DNA of 64,000 nucleotides from Eucommia ulmoides (lineage: Eukaryota; Streptophyta; Magnoliopsida; Garryales; Eucommiaceae), in contig CM028327.1 of the NCBI GenBank assembly GCA_016647705.1, positions 43,278,017 to 43,342,016 on the forward strand, given 5' to 3'. The translations under genes were made by a program, and so were the position numbers. Shown piece by piece: positions 22,481 to 35,354 of the stretch (positions are counted from its first letter, which is position 1; the number at the start of each line of letters is the position of its first letter). The notes under the pieces were generated by a model. It ran no database searches. It saw only the letters and a program-made list of their open reading frames with translations, and was not told the origin of the DNA.

Positions 22481-24918
22481 TACACCTATAGATATACACA
22501 CATTTATATATACACATATATACTCATATGCATCCACACACACCCAACCCAATAGAAGAAGCATCCAGAAATAGAGAGAGAGAGGAGAACCGGAAGAGAG
22601 TGAGGATCGGTGGTGTGTCGCCGGCGGCGTGGGTTTATCGTCATGGTTCGCCGGTGGTGATTCGTTACGGTTTCGGTGTGTGTATGTGATCATTTTTCGT
22701 TTGTCGGTTTTGTCGTTGGTGGGTTGTGTGGGTTGCCGTCGTCGCCGGAATGGAGTGTAGAGAGAGAGAGATCGGTTTTGGTTCAGCTCGGTCGGCGGTG
22801 TCGTTCGTCCGATGGGGTGTGTGTGTGTATTGGGTAACTCGGTGTGTGTTCGTTCAGTCGTCAGTTGTTGGGGGTGTCGCCGTCAGTTAGTTTAGTTTGG
22901 CTGGTGGCGAGTGGGAATTAGAGAGAGAGCACTTGTCGTCGGTGGCGATGGTGTCGTGTTCTTCGTGTGTGTGTGTGCGCTGCCGTGTATGTGTGTGTAT
23001 GGTGGGTTCCGTCCTTAGTCCGACGGTGGTGGCGGTGGGTGGCCCGGCTGCAGCAGGTCCAGAAACAGAAACATACGCAGGAGAAGCGGGAAGAAGAAAG
23101 AAAAAAAAAAAAGGGGGGGGGGGGGGGAAATTCCACAAACCACCCCAACAAAAATAAAAAATCCAATTTTAACACCGACGAAAAAGTCGAAAGAGGTAAA
23201 ATTCCTATTACTTTTAATATATGCATTTAATTGTGTTTAAATTGTCTCATGGGTGATTGTGAAATTAATTTCTAGTACCAAAATGTCGAAATGACGATAA
23301 TAAATATTGAGACCTTTCGCATGAAGGAATTCGATATCGTAAACTGTAACGGAATAATACTCGTTGAATAGTAATATAGAATGCGAGGAATAGGAAATTA
23401 CGAAAATTAGGGCATGTATTTAATGGTTAGGTTATTTTTATATAAAATATTAATTTAGGCCTTGTCACGAATAGGTTCCCGATTTCCAGAGGATCAGTAG
23501 CAAATAGTCGGTGGAACTTTTGAGAACGGATATTCAGGTGAGTGTACCGTCTTCTTGCCAAACTGTTTTTATATATACATATGATGAAATCTGTGTTTAC
23601 TTCCACTATATGATTTCAAAATGATAATGGATCAAACAGGTTTTTGGAGTGAGTTGGTGAAACAAATTTTTAGGGAATTGTATTGGTTTCTGAAAAGAAT
23701 GATATTTAATAATTTTCGTTAGATTTTGGGTGAGTTGGCGGAAATGGATTTTCGTTAAAATATGGTGGTTTTAAAAGAAAGTTGAAAAATGAGTTTTGTT
23801 GAATTTGGTGGTTTTAAAAGAGGATAGAAAATATTTGGTTTTCATAAAAATAGAGAGGGAAAAAATGGTTCTGTTAAAATTAGACGGTTTTCAATCAAAG
23901 TGAAAAATATGATTTTCGAATTTTAAAAGTTGGTGTTGAGAAAAAGATGTGGACGTTGGTGATTTTGACGGTATTGATGAGATGGTGATTTATATTATGG
24001 TCTGTCCGGAGGGTGGTCCGGCAGATGGATATTTATTTGTGATTTGATGATGATATTATTGAGTTGATTATGCTATAGTTTATGATGTCCTGTCCGGAGG
24101 GTGGTCCGGCAGGTGGGGATTCATATTATGGTCTGTCCGGAGGGTGGTCCGGCATATGGATATTTATTATGGTTATTGATATTATGTGGTGATTTATATT
24201 ATTGGCCTCCGGAGACGTCCGGTAGGCGCTGATCTGCGCAGTTAGGTCCGCTAGGAAGGCATATCCTACGGATGGTTACGGTATCGTTACAACTCCCGAT
24301 CGTGAGGTTAAACGATTACTATGGCTAGCCGATGAGTGATGTGGTGGTGTGATATTTGAGATGTGGTGTCTTACTTATATTTTGTGATTTATTATATATA
24401 TAGCGATTGGTCTTATTTTATACTGGATAGGTTTGAATGGAATTTATTTATATCGCTTTATTTTCACTGCTTATATACTAGAGATTTTACCAGCTGTGTG
24501 GTGTTTATATATTTACGCTTGATCCATTTAAATGTTGTATTATTTAGAATGTATTATTATTATGTTAAAAATGGTTTTTTTTCTAAGAAGGCAGTACACT
24601 CGCAGGTGGAATAGTTAGGAGTCGGTCCCCTACTGGTGCTAGATAGAGTCCTACGATGGAGTCGGGTGTAGGTTTTGTGATAAGCTATTTGGGGTGAATC
24701 TGTGAGAGGTTCGTGTTTTTTTTTTTTTTTTTGGTTGTTCCTATATTTGGGAATGAGTATGTTCTCATAGTAGATAAATTGTATATGGATATTTATATTT
24801 TGGTGCCATATAGTTGGTATGTATATTGTCGTCCTGTGTATTGGTTTGGCGTTAAGGTGATGTCGTGTTGTCGTCACGTCGGCCCCGGGATAACGGGTAT
24901 CCGGGACGGGTCGTGACT
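22163..24918 (+). mobile_element. Solo LTR 3
   Basis: Starts TGTGACACTCCGATTTTT, ends GGGTCGTGACT (final A changed to T), flanked by GGATC (22158-22162 and 24919-24923). Holds (TA)n/(CA)n at 22437-22500, GT-rich blocks and a 15-base G run near 23113. Conserved tail motifs gcagtacactcgcaggtgga and aggagtcggtcccctactgg recur in LTRs 4, 5 and 8. No coding capacity. Confidence 0.85.
24002..24155 (+). repeat. Minisatellite in LTR 3
   Basis: Three copies of ctgtccggagggtggtccgg beginning at 24002, 24090 and 24133 with unequal spacers. The block sits shortly before the conserved gctaggaaggcatatcctac segment of the LTR. Confidence 0.85.
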
Positions 24919-24923
24919 GGATC

Positions 24924-25303
24924 GTCGGCAGTGTTGGGGTTCCTAGTCATCATCTTCTTCGTGTAGACACTATTGTGGTCTGATTGAGACAAAAATCGAG
25001 CCGGTTATGGAGAACGGCAATGAAAGGCGACGGGGTTACAGAGCGTTAGGGTTTTTGATCGTTGAGGAAATATGGAAGGTTTTCCTTTCCAAAATGGAAG
25101 AGTGGGTATGGCTTATGCGACGTGATTACCAAAACACATCATTTCAAAAAAACGTTTTTTCCCTGACAAGTTATCAAATGGCAATTTAATTTGGGAAGGA
25201 ATCCTGTGTTACGCCTTTTAGTATGTGACTTGTACAACATGTAACGAGTGTTAATGTTACACATAACATTTAGTAACTACATTCAAGTTACATGTAACAT
25301 TAT
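24924..25303. other. MULE remnant between LTRs 3 and 4
   Basis: Remaining MULE DNA. It carries palindromic gttacatgtaacat motifs at its right edge (25235-25300). It may include the 5' region of the minus-strand Ulp1-like gene; no exon is certain. Confidence 0.5.
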
Positions 25304-25583
25304 TGTAAGACCCCGATCTTTGATATGCGTATAATTTAAATCGTGTTATAAAATATTTTGAAAATATTGGGGTGGATGGTGTAAATTAATTATGTGAATT
25401 TAAATTTTGGGAATCAAATTGCAATTTTTCAAAACATTAAAATGAGAATGGGACTAATTAAACATTTTAACAAAAAAAAAAAAAAGGAGGATTGTGTAAA
25501 TTCTTATATATTATATATATAGTAGATATATATAGATAGAAACGAATGGAGAGGAAGAGGCCACATGTCCGGCTACATGATCT

Positions 25584-25639
<56 letters not shown>

Positions 25640-27320
25640 GCGGGAGAAGAATCGAGAGAGAAGAAGAAGAGAAAAAAAAGGATCGAGAAAGAAAGAGGAA
25701 GAGAAAGAAGAGAGAGAGAGAAAAAGAGAGTAGGGTCGGCCGGTGGTTTTGTCCGCCGGCAGGAGTGTGTGTTTGTATGTGTGTCCTCTGTTTCGGTTGT
25801 CCGACGTTCGGCCGGTGGTATGATCGGCGTGTTTCAGTTCTGATGTGTGAGTGTGTGATTGAGCGTTGGTTGTGTGCATGGGACCGTTTGGTTGGGTGTC
25901 GCCGGAGTTCGCCGATGGTGAGTGGACGTTAGAGAGAGAGAGCAGTGAGGGTGTATTTCTCCGGTGGTTTGGTCCGTCGGTGCTGCTGCTGTGCATGTGT
26001 ATGTGCGGTCCTTCCATTCGACGGTGTGGTCATCGCCGGTAAGTATGTGTGTGTCTACCGTGTGTGTGTGTTGTCTGCGTTTTGTGTGTGGTCATCACCG
26101 GCGGTGGAAAGTTAGATAGAGAGAGATGTCGGTTGTGTGTATGTGCCTATTGTGTGATGTGTGTGCTGGATGTTCATGTGTGTGGTTGTCGCCAGCAATG
26201 TGGGATCGGTCCGGTAGTGGGTGTTGCCATGTGTGGGTGTGCGTGTTTGTATGTCGTCGTTTCGTCGCCAGTGGTGGTAGTGGGATAAGTTGGTGGGTGT
26301 TTCGGTTGTGTGTGTAGGGGCTCTCAGGTTGTGGTGATTGCCGGAATGGGTGAGGAGAGAAAGTGTGGGCGGTGGAAAAACCGAAAAACAGATGTGGTGA
26401 GTTTGCCTAGGCAGTGGACCTGGTCGTTGAACAACATGCAGATGGAGAGAAGAAGAAGCAGGAAGAAGAAAGAAGGAAAGAAAAAGAAAAAGGAAAAGGA
26501 AAAGGAAATGGAAATGGAGAAATTGCATAAACCACCTCACGAAAAACATAAATCCAATCTTGCGGCCGGTGGAAAATTCAGGGAAGGTAGAATTCTACAC
26601 TTCTCTAATAATACATTTATTGTCTCAATATAAAATACATGTTATCATTATCGTTGATTTTAGCGTTATATGTTCGCATGAATAAATTCGACATAGTAAA
26701 TGGTAACAGAACTAGTTAAATAGACATATTTTATAATAAAAGACGGGGAATATGAAATTACGAAAATTAGGGTTGCATGGCATGATTAGGTTGTTTTTTC
26801 ATAAAATATTAATATAGGTCCTGTCACTATTAGGTTCGCAAGTACTGGAGTGCCGGTAGAGAATAGGCGGTCAAAGCCTTCGAAAACAGATAGTCAGGTG
26901 AGTGTACTGTCTTCTTGCCAAATCTATTTTCAAATATATGATGAAAAATGTGTTTACTTAAAAAACTGAACACATTTATAACTTATATGGATCAAGCGGT
27001 TTTGGGTGATTTGGAAATGTGGTTTTCACTGGTTTTTAAAGATAATGGAAAGAAATGATTTGGTAAATCTAATTGGTTTTAAAAGACGATGGAAAAATGA
27101 TATTTGGATTAAATCGGTTTTGGAGATAGATGTTGATATTATTGATTTGTAATTTGATGATGTTGTTATTGTTTTGTCGATGCTATTGATTTTATCTGCT
27201 TCGGCAGAGCGTTGATGTTTTTTATTGAGATGTTGTTGTTGAGATGGAGATGAGTTGTTATTATTGAGGTGGAGATGAGTTGTTGTTATGGTGGTGAGGT
27301 GGAGATTGGTGGTGGATTTT

Positions 27321-27422
27321 CACCCGTCTGGCTTAGTTCAGCGGAGCGTTGTTTCACCCATCTGGCTTAGTCCAGCGGAGCGTTGTTTCACCCGTCTGGC
27401 ACAGTCCAGCGGAGCGTTGTTA
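27321..27422 (+). repeat. 34-bp minisatellite in LTR 4
   Basis: Three consecutive units starting cacccgtctggcttag at 27321, 27355 and 27389, followed by ccgctaggaaggcatatcct. Same location as the LTR 3 minisatellite but with a different unit. Confidence 0.9.
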
Positions 27423-28177
27423 TATTCCGCTAGGAAGGCATATCCTACGGGATACGGTACCGTTGCAACTCTCAATCGTGAGATTAAAACGATCACATGG
27501 CTAACCGAGGTGGGGGGGGGGTGGTGTGATGTGGTGTGGTGTGGTGAGATGTGGTGTCATATGTGGTGTTCTGTCGTATGTGGTGCTTTATTGTATTTGG
27601 TGTTTCATCGTATATGGTGATGTGGTGTTTTATTTTATCGTCTTTGGTGCTTTATCATATTATCTTATGCTGATAGTTTGGATGTATTTTATATATTTGA
27701 TATATATATATATAGATGATGATTCTGAATGGTAGGAAGAAAGAGTTTTCTCGTGGTATATGAATTTTATACTATTGTTAAAAATGTGTTTGTTTATACG
27801 CGTTATGCTTTATCCATTTAAATGTTGTATTATTTAAAAATTATTATTATTATGTTAAAAATAGTTTTTACTAAGAAGACAGTACACTCGCAGGTGGAAC
27901 AGCTAGGAGTCGGTCCCCTACTGGCGCTAGATAGAGTCTTACGTTGGAGTCGGGTGTAGGTTTTGAGATGAGCTGTCTGAGGTGAATCTGTGAGAGGTTC
28001 ATGGTTTTTATTTTGGTTGTTCCTATAATTGGGGATGGGTATGTCCCCATAGTAGATAAATTGTATATGGATATTTATATTTTGGTGCTATATAGTTGGT
28101 ATGTATATTGTCATTCTGTGTGTAGGTTTGGCGTTCAGGTAATGTCGTGTTGTCGTCACGCCAGCCCCGGGATGATG

Positions 28178-30665
28178 TGTCACACCCCACCCCGGACACC
28201 CGTCATGTGGGGCTGGCGTGACGTAGACATGACACCGCCCAACTGACTAATCAACCTGAATACGTCAATAACAAAATTGTAAATTTATACAACACATATA
28301 ATAGTCCCATCTGATAGGGATACACCGTCCCGAATATAAATACAATCAAACAAATCCCTTGAACCTCACTTAGATTTCATTTCTGATATCTCCTCTCCAA
28401 TTTTTTTTTCAAATGACTCCTTTGCATGACGCGCATAACTCTATCTAGCGCCAGTAGGAGACCGACCGACTCCTAACTATTTTACCTGCGAGTGTACTGC
28501 CTTCTTAGTAAAAATATTTTTAAAATAATAATTCATTCTACAACATCTAAATGGATCAAGCGTGAGTATAGAAACAACACGTAACTAGTAAAATTCTCCA
28601 TAATATAAGCAGTGAAAATAAAGTAATAAATATAAGTTTCATTCCAATCCATATAGTAAAATAATACCAATCACCATAATAAATAATAAATCACCCAATA
28701 TAATTAAAACATCACATCTCAAACACACATCTCAAACCACCACTCCACCATAACACACACTGGCTAGCCATAGTGATCGTTTTAACCTCACGATTAAGAG
28801 TTGCAACGGTACCGTAACATCCGTAGGAATGCCTTCCTACGAAATATTCACACCCCTTTTGGGGAGAACTATAATCCACACCCCTTACGGGGAGAACTAT
28901 CCACATCCCATGGGAAGAATCCACACCCCTTACGGGAAGAAATAAAATCCACACCCCTTGCAGGAAGAACAACTATGGCATCGTCAAAATCATCAGTATA
29001 GTTAAAAATCCTCATCCTTTATGGGAAGAAATATATTCACTCCATATCGTAAAAAATTCATACCCCTTATGGGGAGAATATAAGCCACACATCTTTTGGG
29101 GAGAATTTTCAAAATCACGTTTTTCACTCTCCTTTTTAAAAGTACCACCAATTTCAGTAAAACCCATTTTTTCACCTTTGTACCACCGATTTTAATAAAA
29201 ACCATTTCTCCCACCTTAGTTTTTAGAAAACTAAACATTCTTAGAAAACCAGTTACTTTCCAATCTCTTTTAGAAACCAACACAATACCCTGAAAATTCA
29301 TTTTACCAACTTACCCAAATACCTACTTGATCCATATAATTTATAAAATTGTACAGTTTAAGTAAACCAATATTTCATCATACATATATATATAAAAATA
29401 GTTTGACAAGAAGACAGTACACTCACCTCGTTAACCGTTCTTCAAAACCTCCACTGACCACACTCTATCGGGACATCGGTGACTGCGAGTCTAATAATGA
29501 CATAGCCTAAATTAATATCTTATCTAAAATATCTGAATCATGCAATGCAGACCCTATATTCCGAATCGTTACTATTTTATGTACCACATAATTAAAATTA
29601 ATTAATCGTTACAAAATTATTACGATTTTAGGATTTGTAACGCTAAATAAAATTTAATTTAACGAAAATTAATAATCGATTGAAATTTCACATGTTTCCG
29701 AATCGTTTGGCGACCACGAGATGGGTTTTTTATTTTCAATGGGGTGGTTTGTGCAAAAAAAAAATTTCTTCTTTTTCTTTTCTTTTTCGCGCCTGTTCCC
29801 TGCATCTGATTCAGTTCCACCAACGAACTTTCTCACTCCTCTTGCCACCGTCCGTCGGCCACCCTGCACCGTTCTGCACACACACCGCAGCAGCAACATA
29901 CACATACCTGACAAAACACACGCCGGCGACGCCACACCTCCGATCACAGCCCCACGATTACCGTCGGCCTATGCCCACCGGCGACACCCATACGCACACC
30001 CACACGACCGACACACACACCACCGGAGGAACACACCCACACCGTCAACACTAAAGAACACCCACACGCACACGTCCACCATCTGAACATAGTAACCCAC
30101 GAAATCGACGACGTCCACCGGCTGACGACACCCTCTCTCTCTACTCTCCATTCCGACGACGACGGCGACCACACCGACACACCTATCTGACCGAACAATC
30201 ACACATCGGCGATGCTGAACAAACCACATAGAACACGTACACACACTTTACTAAACGACGGTGATGATTACGCACCACTGGACGAACTGCGATCCCACAC
30301 CCACCGGAGCGACCCGCTCTTTCTCTCTCTCTGAAATTTGACGACGACGACACACACCCACACGAACACCTACCCACGCTGCATTTCTATTTTTTGTTTT
30401 GAATTTTTCGTCGCCGGCGAGCTCTCTTTCTCTAACCCACCGCCGGCGACGAACACCGACTGTCCGACCCTGCTCTCTCTTTCTCTCTCTGTTTATCTCT
30501 TTTCATGCTTCTCCTTTCCTCCCTTCAGATTGAGTCTGCATGTAAGTATATAATGCATGTATCAAGTGGGCTGAAGAGTTAATCTAAAAATGCCACGTCT
30601 CTCACTTCCCGATTCTTCTCTACCTCCGGCGGGTCTCCATGGCACACAGCACACACGCACAAAAT

Positions 30666-30712
<47 letters not shown>

Positions 30713-30998
30713 TAAAGCTTTTTGTTTAATTACTCTTTCTCCCCCCTAATTCTTCAAATTCTCTTTTTAGTCCAATATCAACTTTTTTAAAAGTTCTAAA
30801 AATTAAAATTTCACCCCTTTTAAGTTTCAATTTAAAAAGTTAAATGCTAATTTTGGATAGAATATTTTTCCTAAATTTTCAATTTAACCCCTAAACTTTT
30901 TAATTTGAATTTTTAATTGACTCAAATTCCCCCGAATTTTTTCCAATTACTCTAAAATACAACTAAAATGACGTACGTGTTACGATTGAGATCTTACA
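28178..30998 (-). mobile_element. Solo LTR 5, inverted, nested in LTR 4
   Basis: TGTCACACCCCACCCC at left, GAGATCTTACA at right, flanked by TGATG (28173-28177 and 30999-31003). Closest in its ends to LTR 8 (GTGTCCGGGGTGGGGTGTGACA on the sense strand). CA-rich tracts (29880-30370) and (TA)n (30672-30708) are included. Confidence 0.85.
28845..29105 (-). repeat. Minisatellite in LTR 5 (about nine degenerate units)
   Basis: Repeated ccacaccccttacggggaga-type units of 20 to 30 bp, each with a small acccctt...gggga dyad. LTR 8 has only two or three such units at the same place (37315-37373). Confidence 0.8.
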
Positions 30999-31031
30999 TG
31001 ATGGGTGTCCGGGACAGGTCGTGACAATTAT

Positions 31032-31313
31032 CTTGTATGAAAAAATGGTGTAGTTATATTTAGTAACTACACCAAAATTACAGGTACCTATCATTGAAAA
31101 TGGAGAATGTTACATTAACAAAATCATGTAAAATTGAAAAAGATGTTCAAAATGACAAATCTTGAATCCCTATAAACATCACATTATTGCCGTGTTGAAA
31201 AGTAACATCAATGACATCATAAAAAAAATTACAAATGTTGAATGTAACAAAACATTTATTATTCCCTTGTTGAATGTAATGTTAATCACTTCATCTAAAA
31301 AATCCGTTTTTAT

Positions 31314-31349
<36 letters not shown>

Positions 31350-31441
31350 GAAATTCAATTGTCTACACTTGAATCCAAAAAGAATCTCATCGATATAACC
31401 ATGTCTTACACCATCGGCTCTTTGCATGTCTTCCTATTTTG
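31032..31441. other. MULE remnant between LTRs 4 and 6
   Basis: AT-rich MULE DNA with gttac/gtaac motifs and a (TA)n tract at 31318-31347. No recognisable exon. Confidence 0.5.
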
Positions 31442-32110
31442 TGTAAAGCCTAGTCCTTGCGCATTCATACTTTTAGTTGTATTTTAGAACATTTAGAAAA
31501 TAACGGGGCGCATTGTGTTATTTAATATTTACTTTAAAAAAATTTGGATGTCAATTATCATTTTTAAAATATTAATTTTAAATTTTGGGTTTAAATGATA
31601 TCTTAAAGATAATTGTGGGGGATTAATATAGTTTGATTAAAAAAATATCTAATTCATTTGAATTAGGATAAAGATAAAAAAAAAAAAAAAAAAGTAAGGC
31701 GGTGATCAATTTGATCTCACATATATATCAATATATTTTACACATATACACGTGTATGTGTGTTAACCGAAAAGAAGAAGAAAAAGAAAAAAAAAAAAAA
31801 AAAAAGGCTCTCAGCCAGAAAAGGGAAAGAACAGGAACAGGTAATTTGTATTTTTTCTCTTCTTCCTTTCTTCATTCATATATATCACGTTCAATTTATG
31901 TAACTATCAATACAGATATATATACATGTATATTTATATGTTAAATAGGTTCGATTAATATAGTGGGTTCGAAAAATGTAACAGGTGTATTTGTATACAC
32001 ATATATATCTAATTTGCAAAGAATACAATTTAAGATAAAATTTGAAAATTTTACTAAAACGACAATTTTTAGTATTTCGCTGACTAATAAATTTTTTAAT
32101 GGTTAATTAA

Positions 32111-33851
32111 TGTTGATCCTAAGATTTTGATGAACAATTAAATGTTGATGTTTTTGGTAGAACTAACGATTTTATTGTGTTTCAGTTTATTAGTCCTAGT
32201 AATGAAAATGATCATGAAGATATTGTGACAATGTTAAAGATGATGATAAAGATGATGGAAGATTAAGAGTTTGAAGAAATTGAAGAACCTAGGAAAAATA
32301 ACTCAGGTTAAATTTTAACTCTTAATATATCTCGGTTAAAATCACACACGACACAAAATATTTTTCAAAATTATGTGTGTTTTTAAAGGATCCTAACTAG
32401 TTAAATTATTTGCTCATATGTGTAATTGAAAAAGAAATAAAGATAATTGATTAAAATTAAATTTCAGATTTAGTGGAGCTAACCGAGAAAAGAAATCAGT
32501 TAAATGAGCGAAAATGTCAAAAAAAATTAATGAAAATGAATTAAGGAGATGTGTTCCAGAAATGGTCGGTCGACAAGTAAGTCGACCTATGGTTATAAGG
32601 TGAACTCTTTGGATCATTCGGTAGATAGGTAAGTTGACCAATGTTTAGATGATGAACTCTATGAATCGGTCGGTCGACAGGTAGGTCGACTTATGGTCAA
32701 AAAAAGAAGTTTCTGAATTTTTCGGTCGACAGGTAAGTCAACCTGTGAAACATCCTGAATCGTCCGGTCGACAAATGAAGTGTGGGCGATCGACCGATGG
32801 GCGAAGGATTTTTGGTTTGGCTATGTCTTGAATTAGGCGGTCGACTGATGGGTCTTGGCCGGTCAACAGATGGATCAGTTTCAGGATTTATGGAATTTCG
32901 GATTTTATTTAAACAATAGCCATTACTAGCCGTTTATGGTTAAGATGTGAGATATCTTAGGGATCTGATATATTTTGAGTTATTTAATGAATATTTAAGT
33001 ATCCCTATAAATATGGTTCAAATAGTTTTGATATTTCTCAATTTGGTACATGTAATTTTTTATATCTTATCTATTTAAGATTGAGTAAAAGTTTGAGAGA
33101 TTTAATTGAATATTTTAAGAGATATTTTAAGTGAATTATATCAGGAATGAATCATTATGATATTGAGGATTTATTAGTGTAATTAAATGACATGATTTAT
33201 GGGAACTAGTCATTATAGGACTTGTTTCAAGTGGTTTTAAATAGACTTGCGGATTTCATATGTTAATAAATATATAAAATCAAGATAATCTCAATCATTC
33301 TGAGTTATTGAGCTCTCGTGCTTTCTAAGAGTAATCATACTGAGTGCACTGTGAGTTCTTTCTTGAGATTTGTTTTTGAGAAATATTTGTTGTGGATTAT
33401 TGTTTCTACCAATCTAAAGTATCATTGTTATTCTAATCATTATTCTTTTGGTGAAATCCTGGTGAGATCTTTAAAAATTACTTACTCTTGTTTGTTGCTT
33501 GATTCTATTATTTATTATTTGAAATTTGATATTTGAAATTGTTTTTCGGATTTTTTATCGAAAATTATTTTTGAAACAATTTCTTGAGAAAATCTGATTA
33601 TGTGCTTAACTGTTTGCTACCCATCTTTATTTGAAATCAGATTTTGAAATTCTTGCTTTTCTATCACCAGTATCGGGACATTAATTGAGTTTGATAACAT
33701 ATAATCTGTTGTTTGGGTGTACACCTAATCCATCGGTGAAGAGTTAATACTATTATTCTCATGAAAGATTTGATTTTTGAAGTGTTACATTCTAATAATT
33801 TTTAATAATATCCAATTCACCCCCTCTCTTGGGTAGCTCACTAGGCTAACA
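32111..33851 (+). mobile_element. SIRE-like Ty1-copia solo LTR nested in LTR 6
   Basis: Starts TGTTGATCCTAAGATTTTGA, ends CTAGGCTAACA, flanked by an exact ATTAA (32106-32110 and 33852-33856). The end carries ccaattcaccccctctcttg, familiar from plant copia LTRs. At 32565-32860 there is a series of cggtcgacaggtaggtcgac units. No internal domain. Confidence 0.85.
32565..32860 (+). repeat. GGTCGAC-rich degenerate repeats in the SIRE-like LTR
   Basis: At least six variants of ggtcgacaggtaggtcgacc at 32565, 32615, 32668, 32722, 32765 and 32837, spaced about 45 to 70 bp. Each can form a short GTCGAC...GTCGAC dyad. Confidence 0.75.
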
Positions 33852-34287
33852 ATTAATATTTTCTTGCAAATTATATTATTAACGGAAAATTTTTTTGTAG
33901 TCGTTGTTATAGTAATTTCTGTATAGTTAATATTAATTTAAGGAATTAGGCATTACAATAATTTCGTATAATAAAAAAAATTGGGAATGAAAAATAGTGC
34001 ATTTTAGGGTCACGCATTACATATTACCTAATTTCGTTGGTTATTAGGCTCGCAGGCGACGCCGACCAAGTAGTATTCAGGTGATAGAATTTTTGGTAGC
34101 ACAAAAATCGAGGTGAGTGTATTGTCTTCTATGTAAATTGACAAATTATATTTTTTTTTTATAAATTATGAAAATAAAATATTTATTAAAATAAACGGTA
34201 TTATAGCTTATGCGGATCAAGTAAATTTTTAAAGGTGAAAAGTGATTTTTATTATTTCGACTATGTCATAGTTGTCTTCTCGTTAAG

Positions 34288-34430
34288 AGGGCATATCCTG
34301 CGAGATATAGATATATGTTGTTACTTGTCAGGCAAGTCCTGTAGAGTGGATATATATTATTACCTGTCAGACAAATCCTGCAAGGTAGATATATGTTGAG
34401 ACCTGTCAAGAGTGCAAATCTTGCAAGTGG
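34288..34430 (+). repeat. Degenerate minisatellite in LTR 6
   Basis: Three units of about 53 bp with aatcctgcaaggtagatata / acctgtcagacaaatcctgc as the common part, again directly after a gcatatcctgcgag segment. Confidence 0.7.
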
Positions 34431-34938
34431 CTACCTCTACCATTGGGGATATTGAATGGTCCTGACATTGACACCACCTTAGATGTCATAGTTGTATAGG
34501 TTATGGTGCCGTCGTAACTCCCGATCGTGAGGTGAAATGATCTTATGGTTAGGAGAAAAATATGTGTGTTGTATTTTATTATATATCCTGATTATCTGAT
34601 TGGTTGGTTTAAAAGTATCATTTTATTGTAATGGCAGCAGTGGAATTTTATTCTGACTGGGTGTACGGTTATATTTATATCATGTTTGAAAAGTGGTATT
34701 TGACAAATACACTTTATCTATAAATTATTTTTATATTATGAAGATAATACACTAATAAAATATTTAGTTTCAGGTGCCACAATTAGGAACGAGTCCACTA
34801 CTGGTACTAGGTAGAGTCAGGAGGTGGGTCGTTTCGGAGGTTTGGCTGGACAAGTGTGAACCGTGTAAGATTCAGTTTTTTTGTGGTTTTATTGTGAATA
34901 TTTGGGACACGTGTACTCCCAAATTTTGAAGTGGGTAA

Positions 34939-34982
<44 letters not shown>

Positions 34983-35354
34983 ACTTATTTATTGATTGGT
35001 CAGGTAACGTCAAGTTCACGTCACGCCCGACCTCGGGCGATGGGGGGCCGAGGAGGGGTGTGACATTGTGATTCCTAATTTTTCTACATCTCCCAGACTA
35101 TCTCTCTTTTATCTCACCCCTTGACAGTATTCTTACTTTCTTCGGCCAACTCGATTGCTTTTTTGACAATGGTGGTAATATAATTGCTTCACTCTCAACC
35201 CACATAGGTTGTTCCATTGTCAGTATTGCATATATACCTCTCGAATACGTCTCACGGTAAAAATTAACACTGAAGTATTCCTCTATGTATTCATATGCCG
35301 GCAAGCCACTTTTGTTAATCGTTGCACAACCATGTACGTAGAGGAAACCCTTTA

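Larger units (their letters stand above)
25304..31026 (+). mobile_element. Solo LTR 4, interrupted by LTR 5
   Basis: Starts TGTAAGACCCCGATCTTT, ends GACAGGTCGTGACA, flanked by ATTAT (25299-25303 and 31027-31031). Own sequence is 25304-28177 plus 31004-31026. Contains a (CA)n tract (25590-25627), AG-rich and GT-rich blocks, and a three-unit minisatellite at 27321-27422. Confidence 0.85.
31442..35065 (+). mobile_element. Solo LTR 6, interrupted by a SIRE-like LTR
   Basis: Starts TGTAAAGCCTAGTCC, ends GAGGAGGGGTGTGACA. Flanks TTTTG (31437-31441) and TTGTG (35066-35070) match at four of five bases. Own sequence is 31442-32110 plus 33857-35065, shorter than its relatives. (AT)n at 34945-34980. 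Confidence 0.75.

Noticed and set aside
22317-23230. Overlapping frames on both strands with Val/Cys or Pro/Phe runs
   Set aside because: GT-rich and homopolymer DNA of solo LTR 3. Frames exist on both strands at once, as expected of low-complexity sequence.
25546-26633. Long frames up to 145 codons on both strands
   Set aside because: Simple-repeat content of solo LTR 4 (CA, AG, GT tracts).
28845-29105. Regularly spaced repeats resembling a CRISPR array
   Set aside because: Units are contiguous and degenerate, inside an LTR of a plant genome. There are no spacers.
29669-30553. Overlapping frames up to 124 codons
   Set aside because: CA-rich part of solo LTR 5, the inverted equivalent of the other LTR copies.
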